Below the pieces are notes generated by a model. It was not told the origin of the DNA and did not search any database. It saw only the letters and a list, made by a program, of their open reading frames with translations. The position numbers and the translations under genes are program-made. Positions 36,128 through 45,023 of a stretch of 64,000 nt of DNA are shown here, in pieces. Every line of letters begins with the position of its first letter. Position 1 is the first letter of the stretch. The DNA is from Lichenicoccus sp965213775 (GTDB lineage: Bacteria > Pseudomonadota > Alphaproteobacteria > Acetobacterales > Acetobacteraceae): contig CBDCAC010000004.1 of NCBI GenBank assembly GCA_965213775.1, positions 1,302,001 to 1,366,000 of the forward strand, read 5' to 3'.

Positions 36128-36401
36128 TGGCCAATGACCGCGAAGCTGTGCGGATTGGTCGCATGATCGCCGTAGCGCCTTGAGCGGCGGCCAGCGCTTT
36201 GTTCGCGCAGGTCGGCCCAGTCACCTCATAGGTTCGAAAACGGCCATCCTAACTCTGTTCCGCAGACGCTGGTTTGTGAGACGGCAGGCAAATTATTTGT
36301 TCGAGACGTACAAGTGGAGCACGCCCGAGCAAACGGTTATGAGGACGGTCCGAATCGCTGAGTCGCAAAGTCGATGAAGTAGGACTAAGGCCGACACCAA
36401 C
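36128..36401. other. Non-coding gap after mdcH
   Basis: About 274 bases between mdcH and the convergent LysR gene. Only a short non-conserved open frame is present, and no clear terminator hairpin with a T-tract was found. Confidence 0.5.
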
Positions 36402-37313
36402 TTATTCTTCGCTAAGCCTGTTTAATCTGAACGCAGTCGCTGCGACGTCGATAAACGCCCGCAGCTTTGGGGTCTGGCGTCGGTCCGCAACATAGACGAG
36501 GTGCATGGGCCGTGACGGTGGATCGTAGCCCGGCAGCACTCTAACAAGCCGGCCATCATCAATCGCCTGCCGCAGCACGTCCTCGGCGGCCAGCACGATG
36601 CCCCCACCCGCCAAGGCGACCGACAACAACGCGACGCCGTCATTGGCCTCAAGGCGACGGCTGATCCTTACGGCGTGGGTCCGCCCGTCGCGGGTGAACA
36701 GCCACTCCTTGTCGGTCGGGCGTGTACGATAGGCGTAGCTGAGGCAGGTGTGGCCGGTAAGATCCTCGGGCGTCGCGGGCGCGCCGCGCTCGCGTAGATA
36801 GGCAGGCGAGGCGCAGGCCACCAAGCGGTAGGGCGCGAGTGGCCGGGCGATCAATTCGGAGTCGGCGAGCGACCCGATGCGGAAGGTTGCTTCCACATCC
36901 TCGTTAACGAGGTCGACGAAGCGGTCGGTCAGGAATAGGTCGACGTCCACCTTGGGATGATCGCGCATGTATCGCGCGATCACGGGCGCCAGGCTGTGCG
37001 CGCCGAACGTCACGGGAGCGCTGATCCGCAACCGGCCGTGCGGCTCCGCGCGGCTCTCCGCGGCCAGCGAGTTTGCCGCCTCGACCTCGGCCAACACAAT
37101 CCGGCAGCGTTCGTAGTAGGTGCGGCCACTCTCGGTCAGCCCCTGGCTCCGCGTCGTTCGATTGAGCAGGCGCACACCCAACTGCTTCTCAAGTTCGGCG
37201 ACATGACGGGCCACCATCTGCGGCGAAAGGCCGAGCGGGCCTGCGGCCGCGGCGAAGGAGCCTGCGTCTGCGGCTCCGACGAACACGGCCATGCTGGTGA
37301 GACGATCAAGCAT
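36402..37313 (-). CDS. LysR-family regulator, CrgA-like
   Basis: A 303-residue LysR protein: MLDRLTSMAVFVGAADAGSF start, helix-turn-helix AAGPLGLSPQMVARHVAELE, and effector domain with RLRISAPVTFGAHSLAPVIA, the CrgA-type substrate-domain signature. It diverges from the oxidoreductase at 37416 with a 102-base gap, so it probably regulates that three-gene operon. The effector is unknown. Confidence 0.88.
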   Translation of the reverse strand: MLDRLTSMAVFVGAADAGSFAAAAGPLGLSPQMVARHVAELEKQLGVRLLNRTTRSQGLTESGRTYYERCRIVLAEVEAANSLAAESRAEPHGRLRISAPVTFGAHSLAPVIARYMRDHPKVDVDLFLTDRFVDLVNEDVEATFRIGSLADSELIARPLAPYRLVACASPAYLRERGAPATPEDLTGHTCLSYAYRTRPTDKEWLFTRDGRTHAVRISRRLEANDGVALLSVALAGGGIVLAAEDVLRQAIDDGRLVRVLPGYDPPSRPMHLVYVADRRQTPKLRAFIDVAATAFRLNRLSEE

Positions 37314-37415
37314 TGCGTACGCTCCGTTGCGAAAGCCGCTCCCACAGCGGCATTTATCACCGCATACGCGAGAACCACATCAGTCCTGCAGTCGAACGAC
37401 AAGGGACGAACAGTC

Positions 37416-38111
37416 ATGCGGTTAGGCATCATCGGGGCGGGACCGGTCGGGGCAGGTGTCGCCCGCCTGGCGGTCGCGGCAGGCCACCAGGTCACGATCG
37501 CCAACAGCCGCGGGCCGGAGTCTCTGGCCTCCCTGTGCGCAGATATCGGCTGTGAGGCAGGCACGGCGCAGGAAGCCGCCACGGCCGGAGAGCTCGTGCT
37601 GATCGCGGTCCCCTTGTCGCAGCTCGCCGCGCTGCCTGCGGCCGCGCTTGCAGACAGGATCGTGCTCGACGCGGACAACTACTATCCCGAGCGGGACGGC
37701 GTGTTCGCCGAACTCGATCAGCACAAGACCACCACCAGCGAGCTGCTCGCCCGGCGTCTACCGGGCGCGCGGATCGTCAAGGCCTTCAACGCCATCCTCG
37801 CCAGCGACCTCGACCGTCATGCGCGGCCGGCGGGCAGCCCCGACCGGCGCGCGCTGCCGATCGCCGGCGACGACGCGGCCGCGAAGGTCCGCGTCGCGGA
37901 GCTGCACGACCAGCTCGGCTACGACACGGTGGATGCGGGTCCGCTCGGCGAGGGCTGGCGCTTCGAGCGCGCCAAGCCCGCCTATTGCCTGCCGCTCGGC
38001 ACCATGGCGCTGCGGGATGCGCTCGCGTCTGCCAGCCGGGAGGGCGGACTGCCGGATGGCTCCTGGCGCACCCCGCGCGACATCGGGAGCGGCTGGAGGG
38101 CGACAGTGTGA
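37416..38111 (+). CDS. NAD(P)-binding reductase, F420-dependent NADP reductase fold
   Basis: A 231-residue protein starting at ATG 37416 after AAGGGACG. MRLGIIGAGPVGAGVARLAV is a Rossmann motif, with ANSRGPESL placing the NADP-phosphate site, as in NADPH:F420 oxidoreductase-like proteins and their non-F420 relatives. The rest (IVLDADNYYPERDG, RIVKAFNAILASDL) is typical of this group. It overlaps the hydrolase gene at GTGA (38108-38111). The electron partner is unknown, since F420 use is not shown. Confidence 0.82.
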   Translation: MRLGIIGAGPVGAGVARLAVAAGHQVTIANSRGPESLASLCADIGCEAGTAQEAATAGELVLIAVPLSQLAALPAAALADRIVLDADNYYPERDGVFAELDQHKTTTSELLARRLPGARIVKAFNAILASDLDRHARPAGSPDRRALPIAGDDAAAKVRVAELHDQLGYDTVDAGPLGEGWRFERAKPAYCLPLGTMALRDALASASREGGLPDGSWRTPRDIGSGWRATV

Positions 38112-38971
38112 CCGGGCCGCTCGACATCACCAAAGCCTATGCCCGGACCGCGCAGGGCCAGGTGCACTACGCGGAGGCGGGCGAAGGCGCGCCGATCCTG
38201 CTGATGGGCGAGACGCCGCGCGGCTGGCGATCGTTCGAGCGGCTGATCCCGCTTCTGGCTCGAGACCAGCGCGTGATCGCCATCGACCTGCCGGGGCTGG
38301 GCGACTCGCACTCCCTGCCTGATCCGATGTCGGTGCCCGCGGTCGCGGCCTGCGTCGCCGACTTCCTCGCAGCGCTGGGGATCCAGCGCGCAAACGTGTT
38401 CGGAATGCATACCGGCAACAAGGTTGCCGCTGCACTCGCCGCCGATCGACCGGAACTCGTCGACCGGCTGGTGCTTGCCGGGCAGACCCACAGCTTGACG
38501 CCCGAGAAGGACCGGCGCAACGCCGGCCTGGGCAGGTTCGCCGCGCATTACGGCGAGGCGGACGATAGCGCCGACGGCTTGGTGCGTGCTTGGCTTCGCA
38601 CCAAGCTCGCGGTCGATGCCGCATGGTGGCCCGACGGATTGCTTGCGGGGCAGGCCGAGCCAAGGCTCATCGAGCGCGCAGCACAAACCGCGATCGACCT
38701 GCTGCGCGGGCGGCAAAGCGCCGCTTCCATCTATCGCGCGGTGTTCGACTTTGACCTGGCCGAAGTGGTCGCACACATCCCCGCGCGAACGCTGGTGCTG
38801 GAATTCACCACCCCCGAGGAGGCGCACTTCGGCGAGCAGGGCTCGCGGCTGAGCGCGCTCATGCCGAACGCAACCACGGTATCGATCCCGGTCAGCTTTC
38901 TTGCGGCGTTGGAGAGCCAACCCGCAGAGATCGCCGGCATAGTTCAAGATTTCCTGAAGGAAAGCACATGA
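38108..38971 (+). CDS. Alpha/beta hydrolase with His at the nucleophile position
   Basis: A 287-residue alpha/beta-hydrolase. The start is GTG at 38108, overlapping the upstream stop. LLMGETPRGWRSFERLIPLL and IDLPGLGDSHSLP are family-typical, but the nucleophile elbow is NVFGMHTGNKVAA: the usual Ser, Asp or Cys is replaced by His (GMHTG). I recall related proteins with an HTG elbow, so this is a natural variant rather than damage; it may use a non-classical chemistry or serve as a binding protein. It overlaps the propeller gene by 4 bases. Confidence 0.75.
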   Translation: MTGPLDITKAYARTAQGQVHYAEAGEGAPILLMGETPRGWRSFERLIPLLARDQRVIAIDLPGLGDSHSLPDPMSVPAVAACVADFLAALGIQRANVFGMHTGNKVAAALAADRPELVDRLVLAGQTHSLTPEKDRRNAGLGRFAAHYGEADDSADGLVRAWLRTKLAVDAAWWPDGLLAGQAEPRLIERAAQTAIDLLRGRQSAASIYRAVFDFDLAEVVAHIPARTLVLEFTTPEEAHFGEQGSRLSALMPNATTVSIPVSFLAALESQPAEIAGIVQDFLKEST

Positions 38972-40551
38972 CCCAGCAGAGCGACAGCGCCCACGCCGCG
39001 ATCCGGCTTGAGCCCGGCTACGCAATCGAGCGGATCGTCGCCGGATCGGGATTCCACACCGCTAACGGCGTCACCTTCGGACCCGACGGGCGGCTCTACG
39101 TCGCCAGCGTGTCCGGCGAGAGCATCTTTGCACTGGACATCGTGACCGGCCAGGTGACGGTCGAGGTCGGGCCGTTCTCGGGCGAGGCCGACGATCTCGC
39201 CTTTGCGCCCGGCGGCGACCTGATCTGGACCGCGTTCATGGAGGGCGCGGTCCGCCGGCGCTATCCGGACGGCAGCATGCGCGACCTCGCCACCGGCCTT
39301 CCCGGCATCAACTCGATCGCGCTGACCCGCGACGGCGCCCGCCTGTTCGTGGGCCAAGTATTTATGGGCGAGGGCCTGTGGGAGGTTGATCTCGCCGGGG
39401 CTGCCCAGCCGCGGCTGGTGGCCGACCAAACCGGTGGGCTCAACGCCTTCCACTTCGGTTCTGACGGAATGATCTACGCGCCCTCCTGGGATCGAGGGCA
39501 GGTGGTGCAGGTCGATCCGGAGAGCGGGGCGACCACGGTGCTCGCCGACGGATTCCACAAGCCGGGCGCGGTCAGGTTCGACGCAGCCGATCAGCTCTAC
39601 GTGCTCGACGACGAGACCGGAGAACTCTGGGCGCTCGACCGGGACGGCGAGCACTGGCGCAAGCGCGCCATCGCCAAACTCGCCACGGCGACCGACAACA
39701 TGGTGGTCGGCGCGGATGGGCTGATCTACGTCAGCAACATGGCCGACAACGGCATCCATGCGGTCGACCCGCGGACCGGCGCGGTGCGGGCGATCGTCTC
39801 CGGTGCCCTCGCCTTTCCGCGCAAGATCGCGATGGCGACCGGGCCCGCGGGCGACGAGATTCACGTCGCCGACACCGGCGCCTATCGCATCGTGGACGTG
39901 CGCACCGGGGCTGTGCGTGACGTGGCGCGGAGCATCGCGACGCCGCTGAAGTTCCCGAGTTCGGTCAGCGTGGGACCGAGCCATGTCGTGCTCACCGGCG
40001 AGGGCTTGGGCGTGGTGCAGCTCTACGATCGGGACGGTCGCTACGTCCGCGACGTCAACGGGTTTGATCGGCCAAGTGCCGCGATCGAGTGCGAGGACGG
40101 CAGCCTGATCGTGGCGGAGCCGGAGGCTGGGCGGCTTGTTCGCGTGAAAGGCGACGCCCACACCACCATTGTGGACGGCCTGAACAGCCCCTCCGCGCTC
40201 GTCGACGCAGGAGACGACGCGGTCTATGTCGCCGAGAGCGGCGTGGGACGCCTGCTTCTCGTGTCCACGTCCGAGGGTGCGGTCCACGTCGTAGCCGACG
40301 GATTTGGCGCAATGTGCGCCATTGCAATTGGGCCGGAACGGACGGTTGCGGTACTCGATGCTCGGGACGGACGCCTATCGCTGGTCGAGGTTGCGAGCGG
40401 CGTTACAACCCAGGTCGCTCGCGGTTTGCCAGTCGGGCATCTCAATGCGCCCTATCCACGATCAGGTGGCGTGGCGGTCGGCACCGACGGTTCGCTCTAC
40501 GTCGCAGCGGATGTCGAGAATGCACTCTATCGCATCGTACGGACCGGGTGA
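38968..40551 (+). CDS. SMP-30/gluconolactonase-like double beta-propeller protein
   Basis: A 527-residue, all-beta protein of repeated blades, with FHTANGVTFGPDGRLYVASV near the start and NAFHFGSDGMIYAPSW, TDNMVVGADGLIYVSNM, and GVAVGTDGSLYVAADVENAL later. At this length it is about twice a single SMP-30 propeller, so it appears to be two fused propeller domains or a long NHL-type propeller. Such proteins hydrolyse lactones or bind metal and sugar. No signal peptide is obvious. It ends a coupled three-gene operon, with the reductase and hydrolase as partners. Confidence 0.75.
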   Translation: MTQQSDSAHAAIRLEPGYAIERIVAGSGFHTANGVTFGPDGRLYVASVSGESIFALDIVTGQVTVEVGPFSGEADDLAFAPGGDLIWTAFMEGAVRRRYPDGSMRDLATGLPGINSIALTRDGARLFVGQVFMGEGLWEVDLAGAAQPRLVADQTGGLNAFHFGSDGMIYAPSWDRGQVVQVDPESGATTVLADGFHKPGAVRFDAADQLYVLDDETGELWALDRDGEHWRKRAIAKLATATDNMVVGADGLIYVSNMADNGIHAVDPRTGAVRAIVSGALAFPRKIAMATGPAGDEIHVADTGAYRIVDVRTGAVRDVARSIATPLKFPSSVSVGPSHVVLTGEGLGVVQLYDRDGRYVRDVNGFDRPSAAIECEDGSLIVAEPEAGRLVRVKGDAHTTIVDGLNSPSALVDAGDDAVYVAESGVGRLLLVSTSEGAVHVVADGFGAMCAIAIGPERTVAVLDARDGRLSLVEVASGVTTQVARGLPVGHLNAPYPRSGGVAVGTDGSLYVAADVENALYRIVRTG

Positions 40552-40634
40552 GAACGGGATCGGTCAGCCAAGATGTTGTCATGCTGGAGGCCGGCCTCCG
40601 CACTAACTAGCATTGAAAACAAAATCGGACCTCG

Positions 40635-41470
40635 TCACACTCGCATGCCGCGCCGCTGCTTCTGCTGGTGACCCTCCACCTCCCGCCGAGCAAGACTTGC
40701 ATCAGCCCGCTCGCCAGTCTTCACGGCAACAGCCAACTTGGCCACCCGGTCTAGCTCCGGCCGCTGCTCGGCCGGGACGGACGGCGACGTGAAAGCTCCC
40801 GGCCACCCTCCAGCCCGCAACATGGCACGTACGCCCCCCTCCCCAAACCGCTGCTCGACAGCGACCCCGAAGGCCCGCAGTTCGCCCGCGACACACTCGT
40901 CCCCCTGCACAGCCCGCCATGCCTCGTCCCGGATTTGGTCATCCTTCGCCGTGGCTACGCTGCTGATCGCCGACTCGGCTGCGGTGGATAGCCGCGGGAT
41001 ACCGGTTGCGTCCGCCGCACACTGCGCATCCACACCGCTGCGGTAGTTCCGCTCCGCACTCGCCTCTGCCGCGCCGGTCCGCTCCAGGCTCGGCCCGATG
41101 GCGCCAGCCACGCGCTGCGCCGTCTCCCGCTCCAACCGGGCCTTTGCGCCTGCGAAGAACCCTTCCTTACCCCGCAGCTCGCTAAACTGCTCCGGCTCGC
41201 GCGCAACCGGGCCGCGGCACTCGTCTATCCCTGCCGCTTGACCAGCTCGTCCAGTGCCGCCCGCGCCGCGTGCGGATCACGGTAGGTCCCCTGCAGGTAG
41301 CTCCACCGTGCGTCCCGCTCGCGCTGCACAGCCTTGTCGGCCACCACCACGGCCGCAACCTCGCCAGGGCTAGTACTACGCCCCAAGCTATCCCGCCCCT
41401 GTTCTGACAGGTCCACGTAGGGCGGAATGAGCCAACCTTGGGTCGTGGCGGACGACGTGGCACTTGCCAA
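40635..41470 (-). pseudogene. C-terminal remnant of a TraA-type conjugative relaxase
   Basis: Two frames on the minus strand join into one relaxase tail. The upstream frame reads LSEQGRDSLGRSTSPGEVAA and RAALDELVKRQG, then hits TAG near 41223. The frame then shifts, and the rest reads AREPEQFSELRGKEGFFAG, LERETAQRVAGAIGPSLERT and ASLARREVEGHQQKQRRGM to the stop at 40635. This is the C-terminal region of Ti-type TraA relaxase/helicases. A Trp-to-stop change plus a frameshift make it dead, and the catalytic N-terminus is missing. It marks past contact with a conjugative plasmid or element. Confidence 0.75.
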
Positions 41471-41503
41471 GGCTCTGTTGCACGACGGCGTGGCGTTGCC
41501 CGC

Positions 41504-41896
41504 TTAACTCCCGACCTGTGTGTCGTATGCGCTGCGGGCTTGATGAAATTCGGGCAGGTGGTCGAGCACCCAAAGCCACAACGGCTGCACCTGCTCGACG
41601 AGCGATAATCCAGCCTTGGTTGCTGTGTAGTCGACGCGGATCGGTGACTTGGTGATCACCGTCCGGGTCACAAACCCGTCCCGCTCCAGTTGCCGAAGCG
41701 TTGCTGTCAGGGATTTCTGGCTGATGCCATCCACCCGCTCCAGCAGGCGGGAGAAGCGCAGCGGCCCGTCGTCCGTAAGCTCGCTCAGCACCCAAAGGCT
41801 CCACTTGTCCACGACGCGCGACAGGATGTCGCGGACAAGGCGTTGCTGGTCCATCGTCACCGTGGCGCACGGATCGACGTCATGCGCGGCACTCAC
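41504..41896 (-). CDS. HxlR-family transcriptional regulator
   Basis: A 130-residue HxlR-type winged helix protein: VVDKWSLWVLSELTDDGPLR, LLERVDGISQKSLTATLRQL and VDYTATKAGLSLVEQVQPLW. The GTG at 41896 gives a longer N-terminus with a Cys (VDPCATVTMD), common in redox-sensing members; an ATG at 41854 is an alternative. It diverges from the SDR at 41970, with an 11-bp inverted repeat between, so it probably represses both. Confidence 0.85.
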   Translation of the reverse strand: MSAAHDVDPCATVTMDQQRLVRDILSRVVDKWSLWVLSELTDDGPLRFSRLLERVDGISQKSLTATLRQLERDGFVTRTVITKSPIRVDYTATKAGLSLVEQVQPLWLWVLDHLPEFHQARSAYDTQVGS

Positions 41897-41910
41897 AGTG
41901 CGTTCGAGCA

Positions 41911-41953
41911 ATCTTGTTACCTCAAGGTACCTGATTGCGGATGGTAACAAGAT
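41911..41953. promoter_or_regulatory. Inverted-repeat operator for the HxlR/SDR pair
   Basis: ATCTTGTTACC at 41911-41921 and GGTAACAAGAT at 41943-41953 form a perfect 11-bp inverted repeat with 21 bases between, and an AGGTACCT palindrome lies inside. It sits between divergent HxlR and SDR genes, as expected of an HxlR operator. The second arm covers the ATG at 41952, so the true SDR start is more likely the ATG at 41970. Similar half-sites occur before the HxlR gene at 51993. Confidence 0.6.
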
Positions 41954-41969
41954 GGGCCATGCCAGCGCA

Positions 41970-42878
41970 ATGAGCAAACAGTGGACCATCCAAGACCTGC
42001 CGTCCCAGGCGGGCCAGCGGATCATCGTGACGGGGGCGAACAGCGGCATCGGCTGGCATACCGCCCTTGAGCTGGCCCGCGCAGGCGCGGAGGTGACCAT
42101 CGCCGCGCGCAGCCTCGCCAAGGCTGAGGATGCCGCCGCGCGCATCCATGCCGAGGTTCCGGCGGCGACACTGCGCACGGGGGTGCTTGACCTGACGGAT
42201 CCTGGATCGGTGGACGCCTTCGCGCAGGAGCAACTGCGGGCCGCGCCGGCGATCGACACCCTCGTCAACAACGCCGGCGTCATGGCGCTGCCGCGCCGCG
42301 AGAACAGCGTCGACGGCCATGAGCGGCAGTTCGCGACCAACGTCCTGGGGCCGTTCCGCCTGACCGGATTGCTGCTGCCCGCGTTGTTGCGCGGGAAAGC
42401 GCCGCGCGTCGTGACCGTATCTTCCTTCGCGCACACGATCGGCGGCCCGGTGCCGATCAAGGACCTGGACTCGACGGCGAGCTACCGGCCGATCCGCGCC
42501 TACGCCAAGACGAAGCTGGCCAACATCCTCTTCACACGCGCGCTGCAGCGGCGGGCCGGCGATCGGCTGCTGGCGACCACCTGCCATCCCGGCGCCTCGC
42601 ACACCAACCTGGGTGCGGCGGCCTCGCTGAACATGAGGCTCATGGGATGGGCGGTGACGCCGATCATGCAGGGTGCCGCCATGGGGGCGGAGCCGACCCT
42701 GATGGCGGCGACCCATCCCCATGCGAGGCCCGGCGGCTATTACGGGCCGGGTGGGCTGTTCAAGCTTCGCGGGCACCCGGTTGAGATGGCCACGGCCCCG
42801 TTTGCCAACGATGTGGCTGCAGCGGAACGCCTCTTCGATGAGTTGGAACACCTGTCCGGCATCCACTATGCCCTGTAG
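41970..42878 (+). CDS. Short-chain dehydrogenase, retinol-dehydrogenase-like
   Basis: A 302-residue SDR: IIVTGANSGIGWHTALELAR, NNAGVMALPRREN, catalytic Ser in VVTVSSFAHTIGG and YAKTKLAN for YxxxK. The ATG at 41970 is favoured over 41952, which lies inside the operator. This subgroup oxidises or reduces lipophilic alcohols, ketones or retinoids. It is the target gene of the divergent HxlR regulator. It ends 58 bases before an IS6-family element. Confidence 0.88.
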   Translation: MSKQWTIQDLPSQAGQRIIVTGANSGIGWHTALELARAGAEVTIAARSLAKAEDAAARIHAEVPAATLRTGVLDLTDPGSVDAFAQEQLRAAPAIDTLVNNAGVMALPRRENSVDGHERQFATNVLGPFRLTGLLLPALLRGKAPRVVTVSSFAHTIGGPVPIKDLDSTASYRPIRAYAKTKLANILFTRALQRRAGDRLLATTCHPGASHTNLGAAASLNMRLMGWAVTPIMQGAAMGAEPTLMAATHPHARPGGYYGPGGLFKLRGHPVEMATAPFANDVAAAERLFDELEHLSGIHYAL

Positions 42879-42936
42879 AGCGAGAGAGCTTGCTGCTTCG
42901 GCGGGTGTGAGTCGATGACCGCTTCCCACTCCAAGG

Positions 42937-43123
42937 GGTTCTGTCAGCTCTTGCGCCACTGTCTGGATCTTCGAGATGGCGGACGCGGCGGTCGCGCTTT
43001 CTGCATGATCTCCAGAGCAAGTCGGGCGCCTCTTGCGAAGCGGACACGGCGGGAGGAGGCGGAGACGACTTGGTTGTGACGGCGCGAGAGCGAGGGAGGT
43101 TGCGGAGTTCGCCGTGCTCGCGG
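42937..43123. repeat. Left 187-bp arm of inverted repeat
   Basis: This sequence is the reverse complement of 43727-43913. It ends at the GCTCGCGGC word where the transposase sequence resumes. Together the arms could fold into a long hairpin in single-stranded DNA or RNA. Confidence 0.8.
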
Positions 43124-43181
43124 CTGCCGGCGGTTCCGCTGCCGGACCTGCGGGCGGCAGTTCAACGAGCGCAGCGCCGGC

Positions 43182-44003
43182 GTGCTGAACCGCACCTGCC
43201 TGCCCAGCGATATCATCGCCTTCGTGGTGTTCTGCCGGCTCCGCTGCCGGCTGACCCTGGGCGACCTGAGCGAGATCATGGCGCTGCGCGGGATCGAGGT
43301 CAGCCACGAGGCCGTTCGGGATCGGGAGGCGAAGCTGCTGCCGGTGATGGGCGACGCGCTGCGCAAGCGCCGGCATGGCACGCGGCGCGGATCCGGGGTG
43401 AGCTGGCATGTCGACGAGACCTACCTGAAGGTCCGCGGCCGCTGGTGCTACCTGTATCGGGCGATCGACCGGGACGGCAACCTGGTCGACGCGATGCTCA
43501 GCGCGCAACGCGACATGCAGGCGGCCAAGACCTTCTTCCGCTCGGCGCGGGCGACCATGGGCTTCCGGCCTGAGCGGGTGACGACGGACGGCCACGGCTC
43601 CTACCCGAGGGCGATCCGCAGCATACTGGGCAAGACCGTCTGGCACCGCACCAGCGCCTACTTGAACAATCGTCTCGAGCAGGACCATCGCGGCTTCAAG
43701 AGCCATGACGCCGTGCACCGCTTCTGCCGCGAGCACGGCGAACTCCGCAACCTGCCTCGCTCTCGCGCCGTCACAACCAAGTCGTCTCCGCCTCCTCACG
43801 CCGTGTCCGCTTCGCAAGAGGCGCCCGACTTGCTCTGGAGATCATGCAGAAAGCGCGACCGCCGCGTCCGCCACCTCGAAGATCCAGACAGTGGCGCAAG
43901 AGCTGACAGAACCGAGCGGGCCGCCAACCGGGCCCTGACACACACACTCATCGCCGGGTGGCCGCCGCAGCGCCGAAGGCCTTGCGGTAGGCGGTGGGAC
44001 TGA
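43182..44003 (+). pseudogene. IS6 transposase, N-terminus replaced (copy 1)
   Basis: The first Met-initiated frame reads MLNRTCLPSDIIAFVVFCRL and keeps the DDE residues of IS6 transposases: Asp in SWHVDETYLKVRGRW, Asp in VTTDGHGSYPRAIRS and Glu in LNNRLEQDHRGFKSH. It lacks the zinc-finger-like N-terminus (RCRTCGRQFNERS lies ahead without the normal start). Near RNLPRSRAVTTK the frame has shifted relative to the expected RHNQVVSASSRRVRF tail, and reads past the element's end. The transposase is probably inactive. Confidence 0.7.
43727..43913. repeat. Right 187-bp arm of inverted repeat
   Basis: Native right end of the IS6-family element, matching the inverted left arm at 42937-43123. Confidence 0.8.
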
Positions 44004-44900
44004 GGCCGACGGTTCGGCAGAACCGGTCCCGGAAGGTCGGCGCGGATTCGAAGCCGGACTGGGTCGCGACCTCCTCGACCGACAGGCCGGCGGTTTCCAG
44101 CAGTGACTGCGCGCGCCGGATCCGCGCCGTCAGCAGCCATTGCAGCGGGGTGGTTCCGGTCTGCTCCCGGAAGCGGCGGCTGAAGGTCCGCGAACTGGTC
44201 GCGGCCTGCCGCGCCATCTCGTCGAGGCTCATTGGGCGGTGCAGGTTCTCGTCGAGCCACTGTAGCAGCGGCGCCAGGCTGGCTGACGAGGTGGGCGGCG
44301 GGCGGGTGATGAACTGGGCCTGCCCGCCCTGCCGCTCCAGCGGCACCACCGCCAGGCGGGCGGCATCGGCCGCGACGGCGGCGCCGTGATCCTGGCGCAG
44401 CATGTGCAGGCAGAGATCAAACCCTGCGGCCGCGCCGGCCGAGGTCAGGATGCGGCCCTGGTCCACGTAGAGCAGGTCCACGTCCACCTGCACCCGCGGG
44501 TAGCGCGCCGCCAGCAGCGGCGCCGCGAGCCAGTGCGTGGTGGCGCGCCGGTCGTCCAGCAGGCCGGCTGCCCCCAGCACGAAGGCGCCGGAGCAGATCG
44601 AGGCGATGCGGGCGCCGCGACCCGCGGCGGCACGCAGAGCCGCGACGACCCCGGGCGACACCGGCGCCGCGACGTCCTCGATCCCCGGGACGATCACGGT
44701 GCCGGCGTCGGCGAGGCCGTCGAGACGCCGAGGCACGCGAACGTCGAAGTGCCTGGACCGGACCAAACCGGCCTCGCCGCACACCCGCACCTCGTACGGT
44801 GGTTCCGCGCCGGGCAGGGCCGCACGGCCGAACACCTCGCATGGCATGGTGAGATCGAACGGCACCAGTCGTGCAAGGCAACGACGGCCACGATATGCAC
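43948..44900 (-). pseudogene. GlxA-type AraC regulator with an N-terminal frameshift
   Basis: The N-terminus in one frame is VHIVAVVALHD from a GTG at 44900. Near 44870 one base appears to be missing and the sequence resumes in the next frame as LVPFDLTMPCEVFGRA. That frame then holds the DJ-1/PfpI-like domain (GARIASICSGAFVLGAAGLL) and an AraC helix-turn-helix (SLDEMARQAATSSRTFSRRF, GLSVEEVATQSGFESAPTFR). Adding one C restores ALHDLVPFDL. It lies just beyond IS6 copy 1. It may be a real mutation or a sequence error. Confidence 0.75.
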
Positions 44901-45023
44901 CAGGCGGCGATCTCCCTCCGGCAGCCCGGGCAACAGGTCCGTAGCGTATACCGCGCGACCCTGGCTGGATTCCAGCGCAGATCGGTTCTCCAGCCACTCG
45001 CGCCAATACCGCTATAGGCGATT

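Larger units (their letters stand above)
42937..43913 (+). mobile_element. IS6-family element, copy 1: chimera with two right ends
   Basis: The right end (GTGGCGCAAGAGCTGACAGA then ACC) is normal. The left end is an inverted copy of that same right end (GGTTCTGTCAGCTCTTGCGC), not the true left end seen in copy 3 (GGTTCTGTCAGCTTTCGCGC). Arms at 42937-43123 and 43727-43913 are 187 bp each. They join the transposase frame at the shared word GCTCGCGGC, so the element's left part was replaced through microhomology. No 8-bp target duplication flanks it (CTCCAAGG and GAGCGGGC). Confidence 0.85.

Noticed and set aside
36128..36401. Short open frame as a small gene after mdcH
   Set aside because: It has no conserved pattern and no convincing ribosome site.
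41922..43817. 631-residue minus-strand frame across the SDR and IS6 copy 1
   Set aside because: It is antisense to the SDR and the transposase and runs through the IS boundary.
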